Shown here in pieces: positions 12,401 through 27,400 of a stretch of DNA of 64,000 bases. Position 1 is the first letter of the stretch. The number at the start of each line of letters is the position of its first letter. The notes beneath the pieces are model-generated. The model worked only from the letters and a program-made list of their open reading frames with translations. It was not told the DNA's origin and made no database searches. Source of the stretch: Agrypnia vestita (lineage: Eukaryota > Arthropoda > Insecta > Trichoptera > Phryganeidae); NCBI GenBank assembly GCA_016648135.1, contig JADDOH010005100.1, positions 25,144-89,143 of the forward strand, in the 5' to 3' direction. The position numbers were made by a program, and so were the translations under genes.

Positions 12401-15400
12401 TTCCTATTTTTATCAGTTTATCAGCTAAAATGTCATGATCGACTTTGTCAAATGCTTTACTGTAGTCTGTGTATATGGCATCGGTTTGCGCTCGTTGATC
12501 CATTGAGGATAGCGCGCACTGCGTGAAGGTTAGTAGATTGGTGACAGTGGATCTTACCGTGAAGAATCCGTGTTGTTGGGGATTAATGTATGGAGCAAAC
12601 AGCATTCATGTTTTTTTTTTTCCACATTGCAAAATAAACTTTACTTTCCACACATTTTGTCCATCCTTTGTCGCAAAGTTGACATTAAACAATGGAATGA
12701 AGATTTTGTGCCACTGGCACAATCAGTCGTTAAACACAGGTACTTATCATACAGCCCTCGTAATGTAAGTGGTAGTTTTTCAGTTGATTTCTTAATAATA
12801 AATTTTAACTAATTTTAGGCCAGGAAGGTATTGGAGATGGAGCAGGTTTAAGGGTACCTGAAACAATTCATTTCTTGCCAAACAATTGTGGTCACTTTTA
12901 TACACGTATAATTCCAAAGGGTATTTCAGAAGAATCTACAGGTATGTTCTGTATTTTATTTATTTTTATACATAGTTTTTAATTGCTTACTGCATATATT
13001 CTTTTCTATTCTCTCTTTTATCAAATTCTATATCGATAAATATTTTGAATTCCTTTTACGGATCTCCATAGTAATCTTTCTGCATTTTTTTTACCTATAT
13101 GAAACATTTATTTATCTTGAACATAATACATATTTACATGTTGGTTAGAAAAGGATCCACTCATCTCACTAGGATGAATGTGTGCCGAGATGAGCAGCTT
13201 ACAATATAGTGAGAACAAAATACTATGATATAAAAAATATAAAACGAAATACTATATTACTAAAATTAATCAAGTAATTGTAGATGGAGTAAAACCTCAG
13301 TTTTACACTTCTCCAGGGAACAGAAAAAAATTGTGTAGAACTAAGGAAAATGTAAAAGTGAGAAAATGAAAGTTGTATACAAGAATGAGCTTTTGATGAA
13401 AGTAAAACAATTAATGTTTAAAATAATTTGATATTAAAAATGTTATTTTCAAAAATGTACATTATGTTTTAGATTACTTTTTATCTACGTATTTACTATT
13501 TTCTTCTGTTGCTATTGTTAAATAAATAAATATGTAAACCTATTTTATCGGAGTTGTAAATATTGTTTGGATTGTATCAGTTCATGTATATCAGTTTGCC
13601 TCCAATCCTCTACTTGGTTCATGTCAACATTTAGGCTCAGTCGAGTTACACATGTCCCCCAAATTACGCAGCCATGAGATACAGCGTCTTCCTACGCTTT
13701 TTTACTACTTATTTTCCCCTGGATGATGAGTTGGTTTAGACTATATTTTGGTCCTCTCATAATATGTTCGAAATACTCAAGCTTTCTTATCTTGAAAGTC
13801 CGCAGCACTTCTCAATCTTTTTTCATACGCCGGAGGACTTCAATATTCATATTTACACTCCAATTCACTCAGGAAACGGCCGCCGACTAAAAGTCGGGGT
13901 CGATATCTTTTAACTCAGTTTACGACGTTACAGATGTCGTATCAATCTGAAACCTTTTTTTATCGTATTTCTTGTGCGAATACCTACCAGATTAACATGT
14001 TTTTACATATGTAAAATTACTTGGGCGCGCTTGAGAGAATAAATAACGAAATATTTTTCCGCGGCTCACTTTGAATGCTTGTTACGCAATTAATATTTAT
14101 CCGACATACTTGAAAATATCACTGAAGGATGCGCTTGGTTTAGATCTATCTAATGGTAATAATTAGAATGTGATAAACACTTGTTTACTATTTTTTATTG
14201 ATTTAAATGTAGAATTAATTTTCAAAAATGCCGCGGGAATCGGCATATATCTTTTAATATCTCAGTAAATTCTGTCCTGCGGTTCCAGTAAACTATGTCA
14301 TTCTATTGGCAGGACATAGATTGTATAAATGACATAGTTAAATCCCTGGGGGGTGGCATATTACTTTTTAATTAATAAAATTGTAGATTCTATAAAACGC
14401 GGCTCCCGGTTTTCGAGGCAAACACGAAGCGATGTTGGCCGGGAAGCCGAGCGCTCCTATTGGTCCGCGCGTCTATCGGGGGGCCTGCTTTCCGAGCTGT
14501 ATAAAAGGACACACCTGGCGGGCCAGCGCTCACTTTGTGAACCTGTGCCGAGGACACCTACTGGAACATTTACCGTGTGTTTTTATTCTTTCCTGCTTCG
14601 ACCCCTGCTGTACTTTGGACTTGGATTCTGGATTTTCCTGACTTCTGCTTTGGACTGCTTTGGACACGATTTTGGAACCTACTGGCTTTCTTTAACACCT
14701 GAGGCGACGGCTTTGGCACGATCTGGAGTATGAATAATTTCGCTGTTACGGCGGATTTTCTGCTGCTCTCTGTGCAGTGCGCCCGCACTGTATTCCCCGG
14801 CCCGGCTACTACATTTTCGACTTCGGAAGCGAGCTTGGCGGACCACACCTACATTTGCTTGTTTCCGTGCAGAACAGCAGCTTTAAAACAACGCTCCTTT
14901 ACTTATGTGTTTTTATTCATTCAAAGCACAGATAAATCTGATTTTTGGGAATAATTGAATGGTTGCCCAGCAATGAATCTTAAGGCTGTTTATGGAAATT
15001 ATATAATGGAAATTGAAATCCTATTATCGCTGCTGACACTGTCGTCATGAAGGAGTCTTATGAAAGCACGAACCTACTACTGGATAAAACAGAGTACCAG
15101 AAATTTCAATGGCAAATTTTTGGGAATTTATATAATAACCATTTCTTTGAACCCTCTCCTGACGGCTGGCATGTATCCATGACACTTGCCTATTTGAAGA
15201 GCGACATGCATACATAATACCAACTTTGACGGGGCATTGTGGATAATACAGTTCACCACTTTGCTGCTTTATGATAAATATGTACATGTTAAATAGACAT
15301 CTTAATATCTCTAAATATCATCTCTTAATAAATCTTAATATTATCTATTAAAAAATAACATCTCTTAATAAATCTACAAACTATTTCTTATCCAATGTCA

Positions 15401-18400
15401 TAATATATCTATTCCCATTTTTTCCTCCGTGTCGAGTGTTTTACTCTCAGTTTGAATTTGGTGTCAAAACCATTCATACCACTCGCCCTGTGCGTATGGT
15501 TTGCGTATATCACCATTATGTTATAAATTATAAATTAAAATTATTTTAAACATTAAAGCTAGTCATACATGTCGAAAGTGGCGATATGCATCGATAGATC
15601 ATACTACTTCAATACGAGATCGAGACATGAACAAACGTCATATCAGATAAATCTTGCACGAGCGTATTATTTACCTATCCTTGCAAGACAGAAAGGTTGC
15701 AAGGAAACGAGACATCCGTACGGAGTACTGACGTTTAAAATATATGGGAACGCAAGTCATGCTCGCGTACTATTATTAGATTTTTAAAGTCTAGAATTTA
15801 AAAAAGCGTATTTATATTTCTCCAATAATTTATGTGTTGTAAAAAAATAGTAAACGATTTTTCTTACATCAATGTTTTTTAATTTAAAACTTAGATATTA
15901 TTTTGACTTCCGACTGAAATGTCAAAACACCTATGACATCTTCGCGAATATACCGCCGCCTGTAAGGTCACCAAAACACGCATAAGACAGACAATCTGAC
16001 GTACGTTAAATGTGAGATGATCGGTAGAAAAGCAAAATAATATTAAACTAGTTAAAAAAAAAACTTATTATCTCCGACAAATAGATAGCTTTCCAATATA
16101 TAATATGGTATTATTTTGAACTAATGTTAACTAAATTTGGCATAAAAATATGTTTTAAAGTGATTTTTTTTTATGAAAAAGTGAAGGGCCACAGAAGAGC
16201 GTCCGCCTCTTCCTCACAGCACGCGGCATCTGATTCAAAACTGCGCCATTTCTTGATATATTTCACACTTTAGAATTTTTATTTTAAAATAATAATAAAC
16301 GCATTTTTAATAAAAAATGTAGCTTTTTAATAGTGAATGAAGACTCAAAGTGCGAATATAGATACAATATATCGTTAAAAATCATATTTTTATATGAATA
16401 AACAATATTTGAAAATCATCAAAATACGTAAAAATTTCTTGCAAGATTGAACCATTATAACTTTATTAATATTGAATATTTCTACTTATGGATTCTAGAT
16501 AATTGAGTAATCTTTATACATATAAAAAAACATATTGTGCCCACATATATATTTTAAGAAAACCTCTCATCGCCCTCCAACAATAGAAACGAGTTCTTGG
16601 CCGCGGCCTCTTGATTAATTAATTAGTAATTAACTTGTTTCTAATAAAAAAAAAACTAACTTTTAAATAGTGGGTGAGGATTCAGAGTGCGGGATTAAGT
16701 AGAATATATCGCTTCAAATCATCTTTTTATATGAATAAACAACATGTGAAAATCATCAAAAATCGTAATAATTTCTTGCATGTTTGAAACATTATAACTA
16801 TAAATATTGAATATTCCTTAATTTCCTACGTACGGATTCTAGATAATTAAGTAAAATTTATACATATAAAAAAAACATATTACGCTTACATACAAAATTT
16901 AAACACCCATTCTTCACCCGGGAACATTAAAAACATTTTTTTTGCCGCTGCCTGTGGATTACTTACTGCCTATATTTTTCTTAATTATTGTAAATAATGT
17001 TCAGTTTATTACTTTTATATAAGAACAAAGGTTCTGTCTAAGTTATCGCCCTAAAAAATTGCAATCTACCATATACATTCCAATATAAATGAATAATAAA
17101 AACCCACATTTTCGTAAAAAATGCCGAAATATGCATTTGCAGTGAATGTTCCGCCTTAATTGTTTTACTTTCATCAAAAGATCATTCTTGTATACAACTT
17201 TCATTTCCTCACTTTTACATTTTCCTCAGTTCTATACAATTTTTTTCTGTTCCCTGGAGAAGTGTAAAACTGAAACTAAATTTTTTACTTGATTAATTTC
17301 AGTAATATAGTATTTCGTTATTTATTTTTTTATTATCATAGTATTTTGTTCTTACTATATTGTAAGCTGCTCATCTCGGCACACATTCATCCTAGTGAGA
17401 TGAGTGGCTCCTTTTCTAACCAACATGTAAATATTGAGTTCAAGATAAATAAATATTTCTAATAGGTAATAAAAATGCATGGACTTGGACTTGGTACATC
17501 CAGCGCCAGTTGTTTGTGTGCTTTGAAAATATCTCATACAGGGTGTGACATGGTAATTTACAGCACCCCTTATGTGTTTATTAAATTGCTCTCAGTATAC
17601 ACTGAATATACGCCCTTCTATCCTTGAAATTTATTTTTGATCATTTGAATATTGTATGTGTTCATCCTTGGAATTTCGTTTTTGTCATGTGGATTTTGTA
17701 TGTCTACTTTCTAGAAATGCCATTTTTGTCATTGGAATATTTTGTGTGCATTTCTAACTATTCCTGTCTATTTTGAATATATAATTGGTATTCTTCAAAG
17801 GTCTCTTTTATTTATGAGCCCCTAAGTTGTCAACCACGTCTGTGAATCTATTAAAACCCTGAGGAAAGACCATTGTTGCTCGCTGAGCTGACCAATCATA
17901 AAGGTAAATGTTGTCAGAGCTGATGGCATAAAGGATGCCACCATCACCACGCTCCTCACAAAGGTCTACATCAAAAATAAGACACATTAAGAAATTTGAG
18001 ATTTTTTTATCTTTATTATTATTATTATTTTTATCTCAAATTATCTTTCACAACCATAAAGTCGCCCGTGGGAACAGACTTATATCATATCAGCTTAGCT
18101 ATTACTGGATTTGCTGTTAGAGAACACAAAGTTTTGCTGTTTTCTGTGTGCATGTGTGTATTACACTAAAAAACCCTGTATGCCGGGAAAATTTAGAATG
18201 CAGATTCGGAATTACCAGGAAAAATTCTATAAGTTCTCCTTTACTCCATGTAAATTTAAAAAATTCAATTTTTTATATCAATGTTATGTATTTCCTCAGA
18301 TTTTAAAAATCTCGTGACAATACACATTTTTATTACATTTGTCTGATTACATTAATTTTATGCATCTATTTCAGAATCGGATCGCCAACTCTTGCACCAA

Positions 18401-21400
18401 CAACTCGGTATTCCAATCCTTTGGCCCTGTTTCAGACGTGGTAATGCTTATCCATTCGAAAAGCAGCCTGTGGATGGACTATTGATAAATCCACATGAAT
18501 ATGTCACCACCCGGGTCGGTACCAAGCCCGATACCACGGTCGCCCTTGTCAGAGGAAACTATACTTACCACCATTATATGCAGGATGGATATGATGACAG
18601 CGGTTGGGGCTGTGCATACAGATCTCTTCAGACACTATTTTCTTGGATGAGGTACGCACAGTATTCTTTCACCAAATCAATTTTAATATTTATTTATATT
18701 TAGGATGACAATTCTAACATATAAATAAGTATTTATTCTATCTTTATGTTATCTATTATTTCAATAATAAATTTATTTGCCTTGTTGGTTTACTTTATCC
18801 ATTTTAAAACGATTCTTTAAGAAAAGGTACAGAATTGAATGGATGACTTTATATGTGATTATGTTTTATTTTTACGAAAAAATCTTCCATAATAATTAAA
18901 ACTATGTATATGCGGAGTTCATCAGTTAGGTTTATTGTTATTTTGGTCTCTACAAATCAAGTACATATATGCAAAACCTTGTTAATTTTAAATTCTAGAT
19001 ACCGAAAAAAAATAATTTTGTGAAAAACATGAAAAATCATTTTGAACATATAATATTCATTAAAGTATTTCAAATATTGCGATATTACTATTACTAAAGT
19101 ATCTAATATGTATTGACCAGTGGCTTGCAGCGCATGCAAGCAAAAAAGCTGTGCATTACTAAAGATTCTGGGAAACAAATATTAATTAAATAATCCTTAT
19201 CTTTAGAAAAAGTTGATTTAAAATTCTAGCTGTAATTCGTCCTATGGCTAGAAGTTTTATTTTTGACATTTTTGTTTAACATGTGTATCTGTTTTTTTCC
19301 GATTAAAAATTCTAGCCGTAGTTCGTCCTATGGCTAAAAGTTTTATTTCCGACTTTTCTGTGCCTAACTTCATGTCAATTCTTCATTTATCTCGCCCAAC
19401 AAATTTGTTCCATAGATATAGTCAAGTCGAGAAAAAAACTGTGTATTTTTAATGCTGCGAGTTTTGTGTAATAGACAACTAAATTTAATGTGCTTCTTCG
19501 AAAGGTCCTCTGCCAGGCGAGAACTACGTGCATGTCATAGCAGAAATGTTATTTTTTACAAATTCCACCCAAAACTTTCGGTGTAAATTCTATTTGTCTT
19601 TTTTATGGTGAATGTAAATACTTTATGGTCTATATTCTGTGGTAAATACCATTTGTCATATCTTAACATATCATAATGATATCATAAAATGTTTGATTTA
19701 TTTTTGTGAAAAGAAAAATACATTTGAAATTAGTATTGTTCCCGATTTAATTATATATAAATCGTCTCCGAAACTATAAAACTCAATCTGTCTGTCTGTT
19801 CTCTGTACAAATCCACACCGTTTGTCTGATTCGATTCAAATTTTGCATACTTATGCTTTAGGACCCGACGGGTAACATAGGCAATATTTCCCCCCTATTC
19901 TCGTACCCCTTCTCCTCCCCCTGACATATTTTCGATGCAAATCTGTACTGTTTGGCCGATCAGACTCAAAATTTGGAAATTTATTCTTTAGGACTCGGCG
20001 GCTAACACAGGCAACATTTACCCCCTATTCTCATACACCTTCTCCTCTCCCTGATATATTTTCGATGCAAATCTGTACCGTTTGACCGATCGGACTCAAA
20101 ATTTGGAAACTTATTCTTTAGAACTCGGCGGGTTACATAGGCAACATTTCCCCCCTATTCTCTTACCACTTCCTCTCCCCCTAACATTTTTTCGATGAAA
20201 ATCTTTACCGTTTGAGCGATCGGACTCAAAATTTGGAAACTTATTCTTTAGGACTCGGCAGGTAACACAGACAACATTTCCCCCCTATTTTCCTACACCT
20301 TCCCCTCCCTGAAATATTTTCGATGCCATATTACCTATGTATAAAATATTTATTTATTTAAGAAATCTTGTTTACAGTACTTCTTTTATAGTGCAGTTAT
20401 TTTTGTGGATTGAAGCTACTCAAAACAATTCATTAACTACAGTTAAAAAAAAATTTAAAATGTACCCTAAGTTCTTGTATATAAACTGCGGCTTATCTAA
20501 GAAAAAAAGTTGTGGAAATGCAAAAATAGAATATCGAATTATACATAAGTCCGGCTTATACATAAAATCAATTTTATTAAAAAAAGTTGTACATTTTTAA
20601 AAATTAATTATTGTTAAAAAAAAGTTATACATTTAAAAAAAATATTTTTTATTTATTAAAACCATCATTATTTATAGCCATCATATTTTTTATTAATTAA
20701 AGCAGCATTCCGGTGCATTGCTTTAATAACAGGCTTTTGTTTTTTCCATCGCCGGATGTTTGACTCATCTGTTTCGAACTCTTTAGCCGCCGCTGCATTG
20801 CCATACTCTTCGGCATAGCTCACCGCTTCAAGTTTTCGATGATTAGGATAAGATTTTCGAGTATTCTTTACATCATCACAATTAAAATCCATTTTAACAA
20901 GGTATCACAATTTAAATGACTTTTTATTTAAAGAGGTTATGTATTCAATCGCTACGCGCATGTGTTAACTCGGCAATGCCTAAAGTAGAAACAATGCACT
21001 CTGACCGTTCCAATCGTTCCATGCAGGGGAGTGAGGGAGACGCCAATATCTCTTAAACTGACCTTCCTCCTTATTAGCCCCGTCGCATATTGAACTCAGT
21101 CTGTGACCAGGAACGGGTCGCGTGCATGCGTAGATGACATTTTGTGGACATCTTGTTCGTAAAAAGCGTGCGAGCGCATCGTGTGTGGCGGCAAGCTGGA
21201 TTCAATGTGCGACGGGGCTTAGTTATAGTAAGTTCGGCTTGTCCATGAGTCCGGCTTATCTATGATAAGATATTTATTTTAAAATTCTTATGGTTTTTGG
21301 TCTACGGCTCGTATACGACTTTGGCTTATAGACAAGAATTAAGGGTATATACCCTTATAGATATATGCGTATATATATTTTTTAAATATAGGTGTATAGT

Positions 21401-24400
21401 CAGTCGCAGCATAACCTAAGTTTATACCCACTGCACGCCATTGCCGTCCACAAATATGTGAAATAATAAATTAGTAATAACTTCTAAAGAAAATAAACAA
21501 TTTTAACAACACATACACAGTTATTGGAATAAAGAATCGATTTAAAAGGAAATTTAAGAAAGTTAAAAACTGTTTTAAACACGGCTAAGTACCAGTAGTT
21601 AATGCAAACTAAAACTATTCACTCATATCAAGGCAGCCACTTAATTTTTAGGGATTGCGACATAATACGTATAGATAAAGGGGATTCCACAAGCTTCCGC
21701 GAAATACATAAAGGACTCCCCGGGTGCACATGACCAAAAAGGGGCGCATTGTTAGTTTTTATAACTCACTAAAAAAATCTAATCATTTGTTTTAAAACAT
21801 ATTGATCTAAAATGATCTAAAAATTATTTCAAATTACGAATTATTGGGGTATTCGAATTATCGGGATTAATCTTCTATGAAATTAACATTTTAAGTCTTG
21901 CGTGTTATAAAAATTTAGAATTAACGGGTTTTACTCCATACGCAGTCTGACATGCATTGATCAGCTTGTCAGGACGGTGTTTGTTGTCGATGTTATGTCC
22001 TATTTAACAGGAAAGTAATAAATTAATAATTACATATATGGAACAGTCTGTTTTGTTAAGAAAAAACACAAAGGAATTGATTGAAATGAATGGATTCATA
22101 TGTGTACCAACATTTAGCCAAGATACAAACCTTTTGGTTCTTTTATTGGAGTTTTAAATGTAGATTAGTAATAATAATCGACAATAAAACCTGGAGTGTC
22201 ACAAAAATCGTAAATTATGTTATTATTTAATTTATTTTAAGAATACGTCTGATACATATTTGTTTTACAGAAATTGGTTAAATTAAGTTGTACTGTAAAA
22301 AAACTACATCTCTTTTTTTGATAACGTATTATATATGTATTTTCAACATTGAAATATACATATGTATTTACTATACTAATTTAAGTGATTTTAAAGATTT
22401 ATAAGTGAGAGTATGAAGAAAGGAAGTGGAGAGATGGAACACAATGGTCTGCTCGTACTGTGGTCGGGAGTCCCAGAGGCAGACCGAGCATGCCAGGGTG
22501 TTGCAACGCTGCTTTCTGAGCGAATGGTCGAATGTATGAAAGAATATGGGTTCATTAGTGCCAGGCTCATGTGGATCCGTTTCAAAATTGGGATCACTGG
22601 GGTATTTCTTATTGTAGGTTATGCCCCTGTAAACTCAGATAAAGACGAAGTGAAAGATGAGTTTTGGACGAGTGTAAGAGATGTCATAGACATGAAAAGC
22701 GACAGCGAAAGATTGATTTTGGCTGGAGATTTGAATGGGTGGGTTGGAACTCGAAGAGATGGCTTCGAGTCTGCGCTTGGTATATTTGGGGATGGAAGGA
22801 CGAATGGAAATGGCGATAGTTTGCTTGAAGTATGTTTGGAGTGGAACCTTTTTGTATCCAATACTTTTTTTGAACACAAAGGAATCCACCAATATACGTG
22901 GGAAAGAGGAAATGAAAGGTCAATGATTGATTTCGTTGTAATTGACTCTAGATTGAGGTCCGCCACTGTTGACACCAGAGTATTTCGAGGCGCTGAAATT
23001 GAAACGGATCACTTTCTTGTAGTATCAAGAGTGAATCTGTTTCATGGGTGGCGATCTAAGAAGAAAACAGTGGTAGCCCCGACTAGGGTCAAAATCGAAA
23101 GATTGCAAGAGAAGGATACCAGGGAAAAGTTTGAAAGGAAAACCGCTGAAAGGTTAAATGAGAAATGTATGGAAGAGCTCAATATTGATAGTGCATGGGA
23201 ACACATCAAAAAGAGCCTGTATGAGTCAGCCAAGGAAGTGTGCGGTGTGACCGTCCAAGGAAGGAAGAAAGGAGATGCATGGTGGGATGACGAGATTAGA
23301 GATCTTATAAATGAGAAGAAAAAAGCGTGGTGTAACCTCTTGGCATCAAAGAATGGAGATGTGAATGGATATACGCTAGCAAAGGATGTATATATTGTAT
23401 GTAAGAAAAAGGTAAAGCACGGAGTGAAAGAAAGAAAGGAGCGTTTGAGGAAGGACGAGGGTCTTAAATTGACTCAGAACTTCCAAGAGAATATCAAGAT
23501 CTTTTGGAAGGAAGTTAAAAAGTCTCGAAGTGGTACGAAAAGAGGTTGTGTGAATGCTATTATGTCAAAGAATGGAAAGATGCTTAGAAACGAGAATGAA
23601 ATAAAAGATAGATGGAAGGAATTTTTTGAAGAAATGTATGAGAGTAATGGGAATGTGAGTGAGGACTCCTTTGAGGCGTCCAACGGATTTATGAATAGTG
23701 ACGACAGTGTGAATGAAATAACTGTGGAAGAAATTAAAAGAGCATTGAAGCACATGAAGAATGGCAAGGCTGTGGGTTATGACAATGTTGCTGCCGAGTA
23801 CATTAAGGGTGGTGGTCCAGTAATACTCACGTGGCTTCATAGACTCTTCAACCAATGTTTAGAGGGCAGCTACACTCCTAAGGATTGGAGAAGAGCTGTT
23901 ATCATGCCTCTATACAAAGGAAAAGGGTCGCGAATGGACTGCGCGAATTATCGGGCCATTAGCCTATTGAGCTCTGTTGGCAAACTGTATGCGAGAATTT
24001 TGATAGAAAGAGTGAGGTTGACAACGAAAGAAAAAGTGTGGGATGTACAAGGAGCCTTCATGAGTGGAAGAGGATGCATGGACCAGATTTTCTCACTGCG
24101 CCAGATGACCGAAAAGTTTTTGGCAAAGAACCAAAAACTTTTTTGTGCCTTTGTGGATCTCCAAAAAGCGTATGACAGAGTGATAAGACGAAAGTTATGG
24201 AAGGTTTTGTCTGAATATGGGGTGAAGAGTAAACTCATACAGGCAATTGCATCCCTGTACGAAGAAAGTAGTGCTTGCGTGAGAATTAATGGGACATTCA
24301 CATCATGGTTTGATATTACAAAAGGTGTCAAACAGGGATGCGTAATGTCACCATGGCTTTTCAACCTGTATATGGATAATTGTATGAAAGAACTGAAGGA

Positions 24401-27400
24401 TCTAGAAGTTGGAGCGAAATGGACGGACTCACCATATCCTGTCTGCTATACGCAGACGATGCAGTATTAGTGGCTAACAGTGAAGCTGATCTGCAGTGCT
24501 TGGTATCCAGGATGTCCGATGTATGCATGCAGAGTGAACTTCTGATGAATGTCAGCAAATCGAAAGTGATAGTATTCGAGAGAGACGAAAGAGTGACTAA
24601 GTGTGATGTAATTATAAACAACGAATGCTTAGAACAAGTGAACGAGTTTGTGTATTTGGGAAGTATGTTTAGTAGAGACGGCAAGGCTGAGAATGATACC
24701 GAAAGGAGAGTAACTGCGGGAAACAAAGTTAATGGTGCACTAAATGCAATTATGGCCAATAAGAATCTGTCAAAAGAAGCAAGACTAGCGGTACATAATC
24801 GCGTTCTAGTGCCAACCCTTATGTATGGAAGTGAAGCCTGGAATTGGCAAAAGAGGAATGAAAGTAGACTGAATGCGGTGGAAATGCGGTCACTAAGACG
24901 CTTGTGATGAAAATCTTTGGTCGATAGAGTGAGGAATGAACAAATTAGAAGTGAATGCAATGCTGGCTGTAGTGTGGTAGATAGAATAAAGAAAGGAGTG
25001 CTGAGATGGTTTGGTCATGTGGAACGTATGAACGAGGAAAGGATGGTTAAGAAAATATATGAGGCGAATGTTGAAGGCAACAGGAATAGAGGGCGTCCGC
25101 GAAAGACCTGGCACGATCAGGTACTACAAGTATTTGAGGATGGCCCTGTTAAAAGCCGCAACAATCGTAGAACGTGTATGAGAAGATGTATGAATGTGGC
25201 CGAAGCAAAAGTGGTGTGCCAGGATAGAAGAGTGTGGCGTTCAATCCTCTCTGCCTACCCCTGCAGGGAAACGGCGTGATGGTTAGTTAGTTAGTTAGTT
25301 AAAGAAAGTATTTTGAAATGATTTTAAAAAATGATCCAGTTAACCATCACCATGTCTCTTGAACTGTTGTCATAAACACAATGAAATGTTTACTTAGGCT
25401 TGAAGTCGCGTAGACTCCATGACACCTGCGGGTGTTTTCATGTGATATTAAAAATAGTTAGATGAAAACTCAATTATTTGTGTAAAAACTTAGTTTATTA
25501 TTGAAATTATGTTATTTTCGGTAATAGTAGATGTGTAACTACATTATAGAAGGTTGTTTCAAAATCTGTCATCATATCTATTGTCTGTTTGAAAATTTTA
25601 TGTTTTAATGTTTTGTGAATATTTTTATTTAATTTACAGGTTCCAAGGCTATACGGAAGAGTCAATACCAACACACAAACAAATACAGCAGTGTCTAGTA
25701 AAGATTGGTGATAAAATGTCTTCATTCATAGGGTCAAAAAATTGGATTGGCTCAACAGAAGTGTGCTTTGTTTTAGAAACAATGTTGGGAATTCAATCAA
25801 AAGTAATTTTTGCCAATTCTGGGCAAGATTTGCAATCCTATGGACCTGAACTTGTATTCCATTTCCAAAGACACGGATCCCCCATCATGATCGGTGCGTA
25901 AAATATTTTTTTAAATAATTATTATGCAGTAAAATGACGATTCTTCAACATGATACATCGTACTATTTTTGTTCAAAATAAAATAAATGCCTAACAAATT
26001 TGTTTTGATAAAATAAAAATACATGATTGTTGACAGTACCTCCAAACAACTTTTCTTATGAAATTTGAGGGTTGAATTGTCATGTGCAACACACATTTGG
26101 CATTTTTATTTTGACCCCTAAGCTCATAGGGAAGGCATTAACATGAGTGAGATTTAAAAAAAAATTAATTTAAGGGGGTATTCTAGTCTATAAATTTAAA
26201 TAAATCTTTTTTTTTGTATATTTCGTAAGTTTAGACATTCAAGGTTATGTCCTCAAAGGAAATTTCAAAATTACAATTATTTACCGAGATACAGTGATTA
26301 CGGTGACGCGGCAAGTAAGTGGTCCGACCGGAACAAATCGAACAATAGAGGGTAGACATTGCCCGACTACCTGCCTACCTGCAGATGGATTACCCCATAA
26401 AACCTTTCTTATACTCTATACCTAAATAATGTATATTTAACTGAAGGTCACATTAATATATTTTTTGAAAATCTTTTCATTCTACTATTTAATTCAGGCC
26501 AGTATCGAGTAAATCTTTAAACATCGTTGACGTGCATTCACTGTGAACATTTTACAAATATTTTGAGTGAATATTGTAGTTTTTGTGTAAAATGAATAAA
26601 ATATGTTCAAAATATGGTGCTAAGTGTGCATGTAGAAAGACGAAAAGACAATTTAGAAGTAATCAACATACTGTAGAAGAAGGAAGACGAAGAAGTTATA
26701 ATAAAACGAAATTACTGCTATTGCATTTTGAAATTTTTCTCTGTTTTTAGATGTAAAACTAAATTAACAGAATTAATAATGAAAGTGATGACTTTCATTT
26801 TGTTTTCTTTTTGTGTTCTATATGTAAGCAAAATATAAAATTATAAAAAACATGCTGCTCGTGGGGTAGGGTTTAAAATTGCTCTACATTGCGGTTGTGC
26901 GGACGTACGGTATATTCAATCATCGCCATTTATCAATAAAGCATATGAAGCAAATCGTAGACTCGTAGTAGTAGGCTGTTAGGAGTTGGAAGAGAATAAA
27001 TAAATATATTCTGTAGTATGATGGACATCTGCCAAGGTTTAACCATTGATACATACTACAGTTGCCTTGAAAATTTATACTCGGCCGCATCAGCAGTTTA
27101 TGATCGAATTATTTCAAAAGCTGTAGAAGAAGAAAGGAATTAATATCAGTTTCTGATCCCAATGTGAATCCCACACATTTGACAGTTTCTGCAGAAAAAA
27201 AGAAAAAAGTGGATTCAATTCACTTTTTGGGGTTATTACGCTCGTTGGTAAATACAGTAAAAAAGTTGTTGATATTTTAGTGAAATCTAGAAAAAAAAAA
27301 AACAATCTGACATCAATGCTTATGAAGATTAGTATGAAGAACATCAAGAATACTACTCTTGTACAACAAAACACAAAGGAAGTGCCGGGAAAATGGAGGT

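Noticed and set aside
12570..12764. Open frame ending in a GTAAGT just before the Ufsp2 exon at 12819, looking like an extra exon with a 54-bp intron
   Set aside because: Its frame is out of phase with the next exon, the frame that would be in phase has several stops, and exons 5536-5682 and 12819-12941 already join through a split Gly codon.
14353..14733. 126-codon open frame in the GC-rich island
   Set aside because: Overlapping open frames on both strands and a TATA-box region suggest composition effects, not a gene.
22391..24364. Several minus-strand frames of 60-140 codons
   Set aside because: Shadows of the RTE-like ORF on the plus strand.
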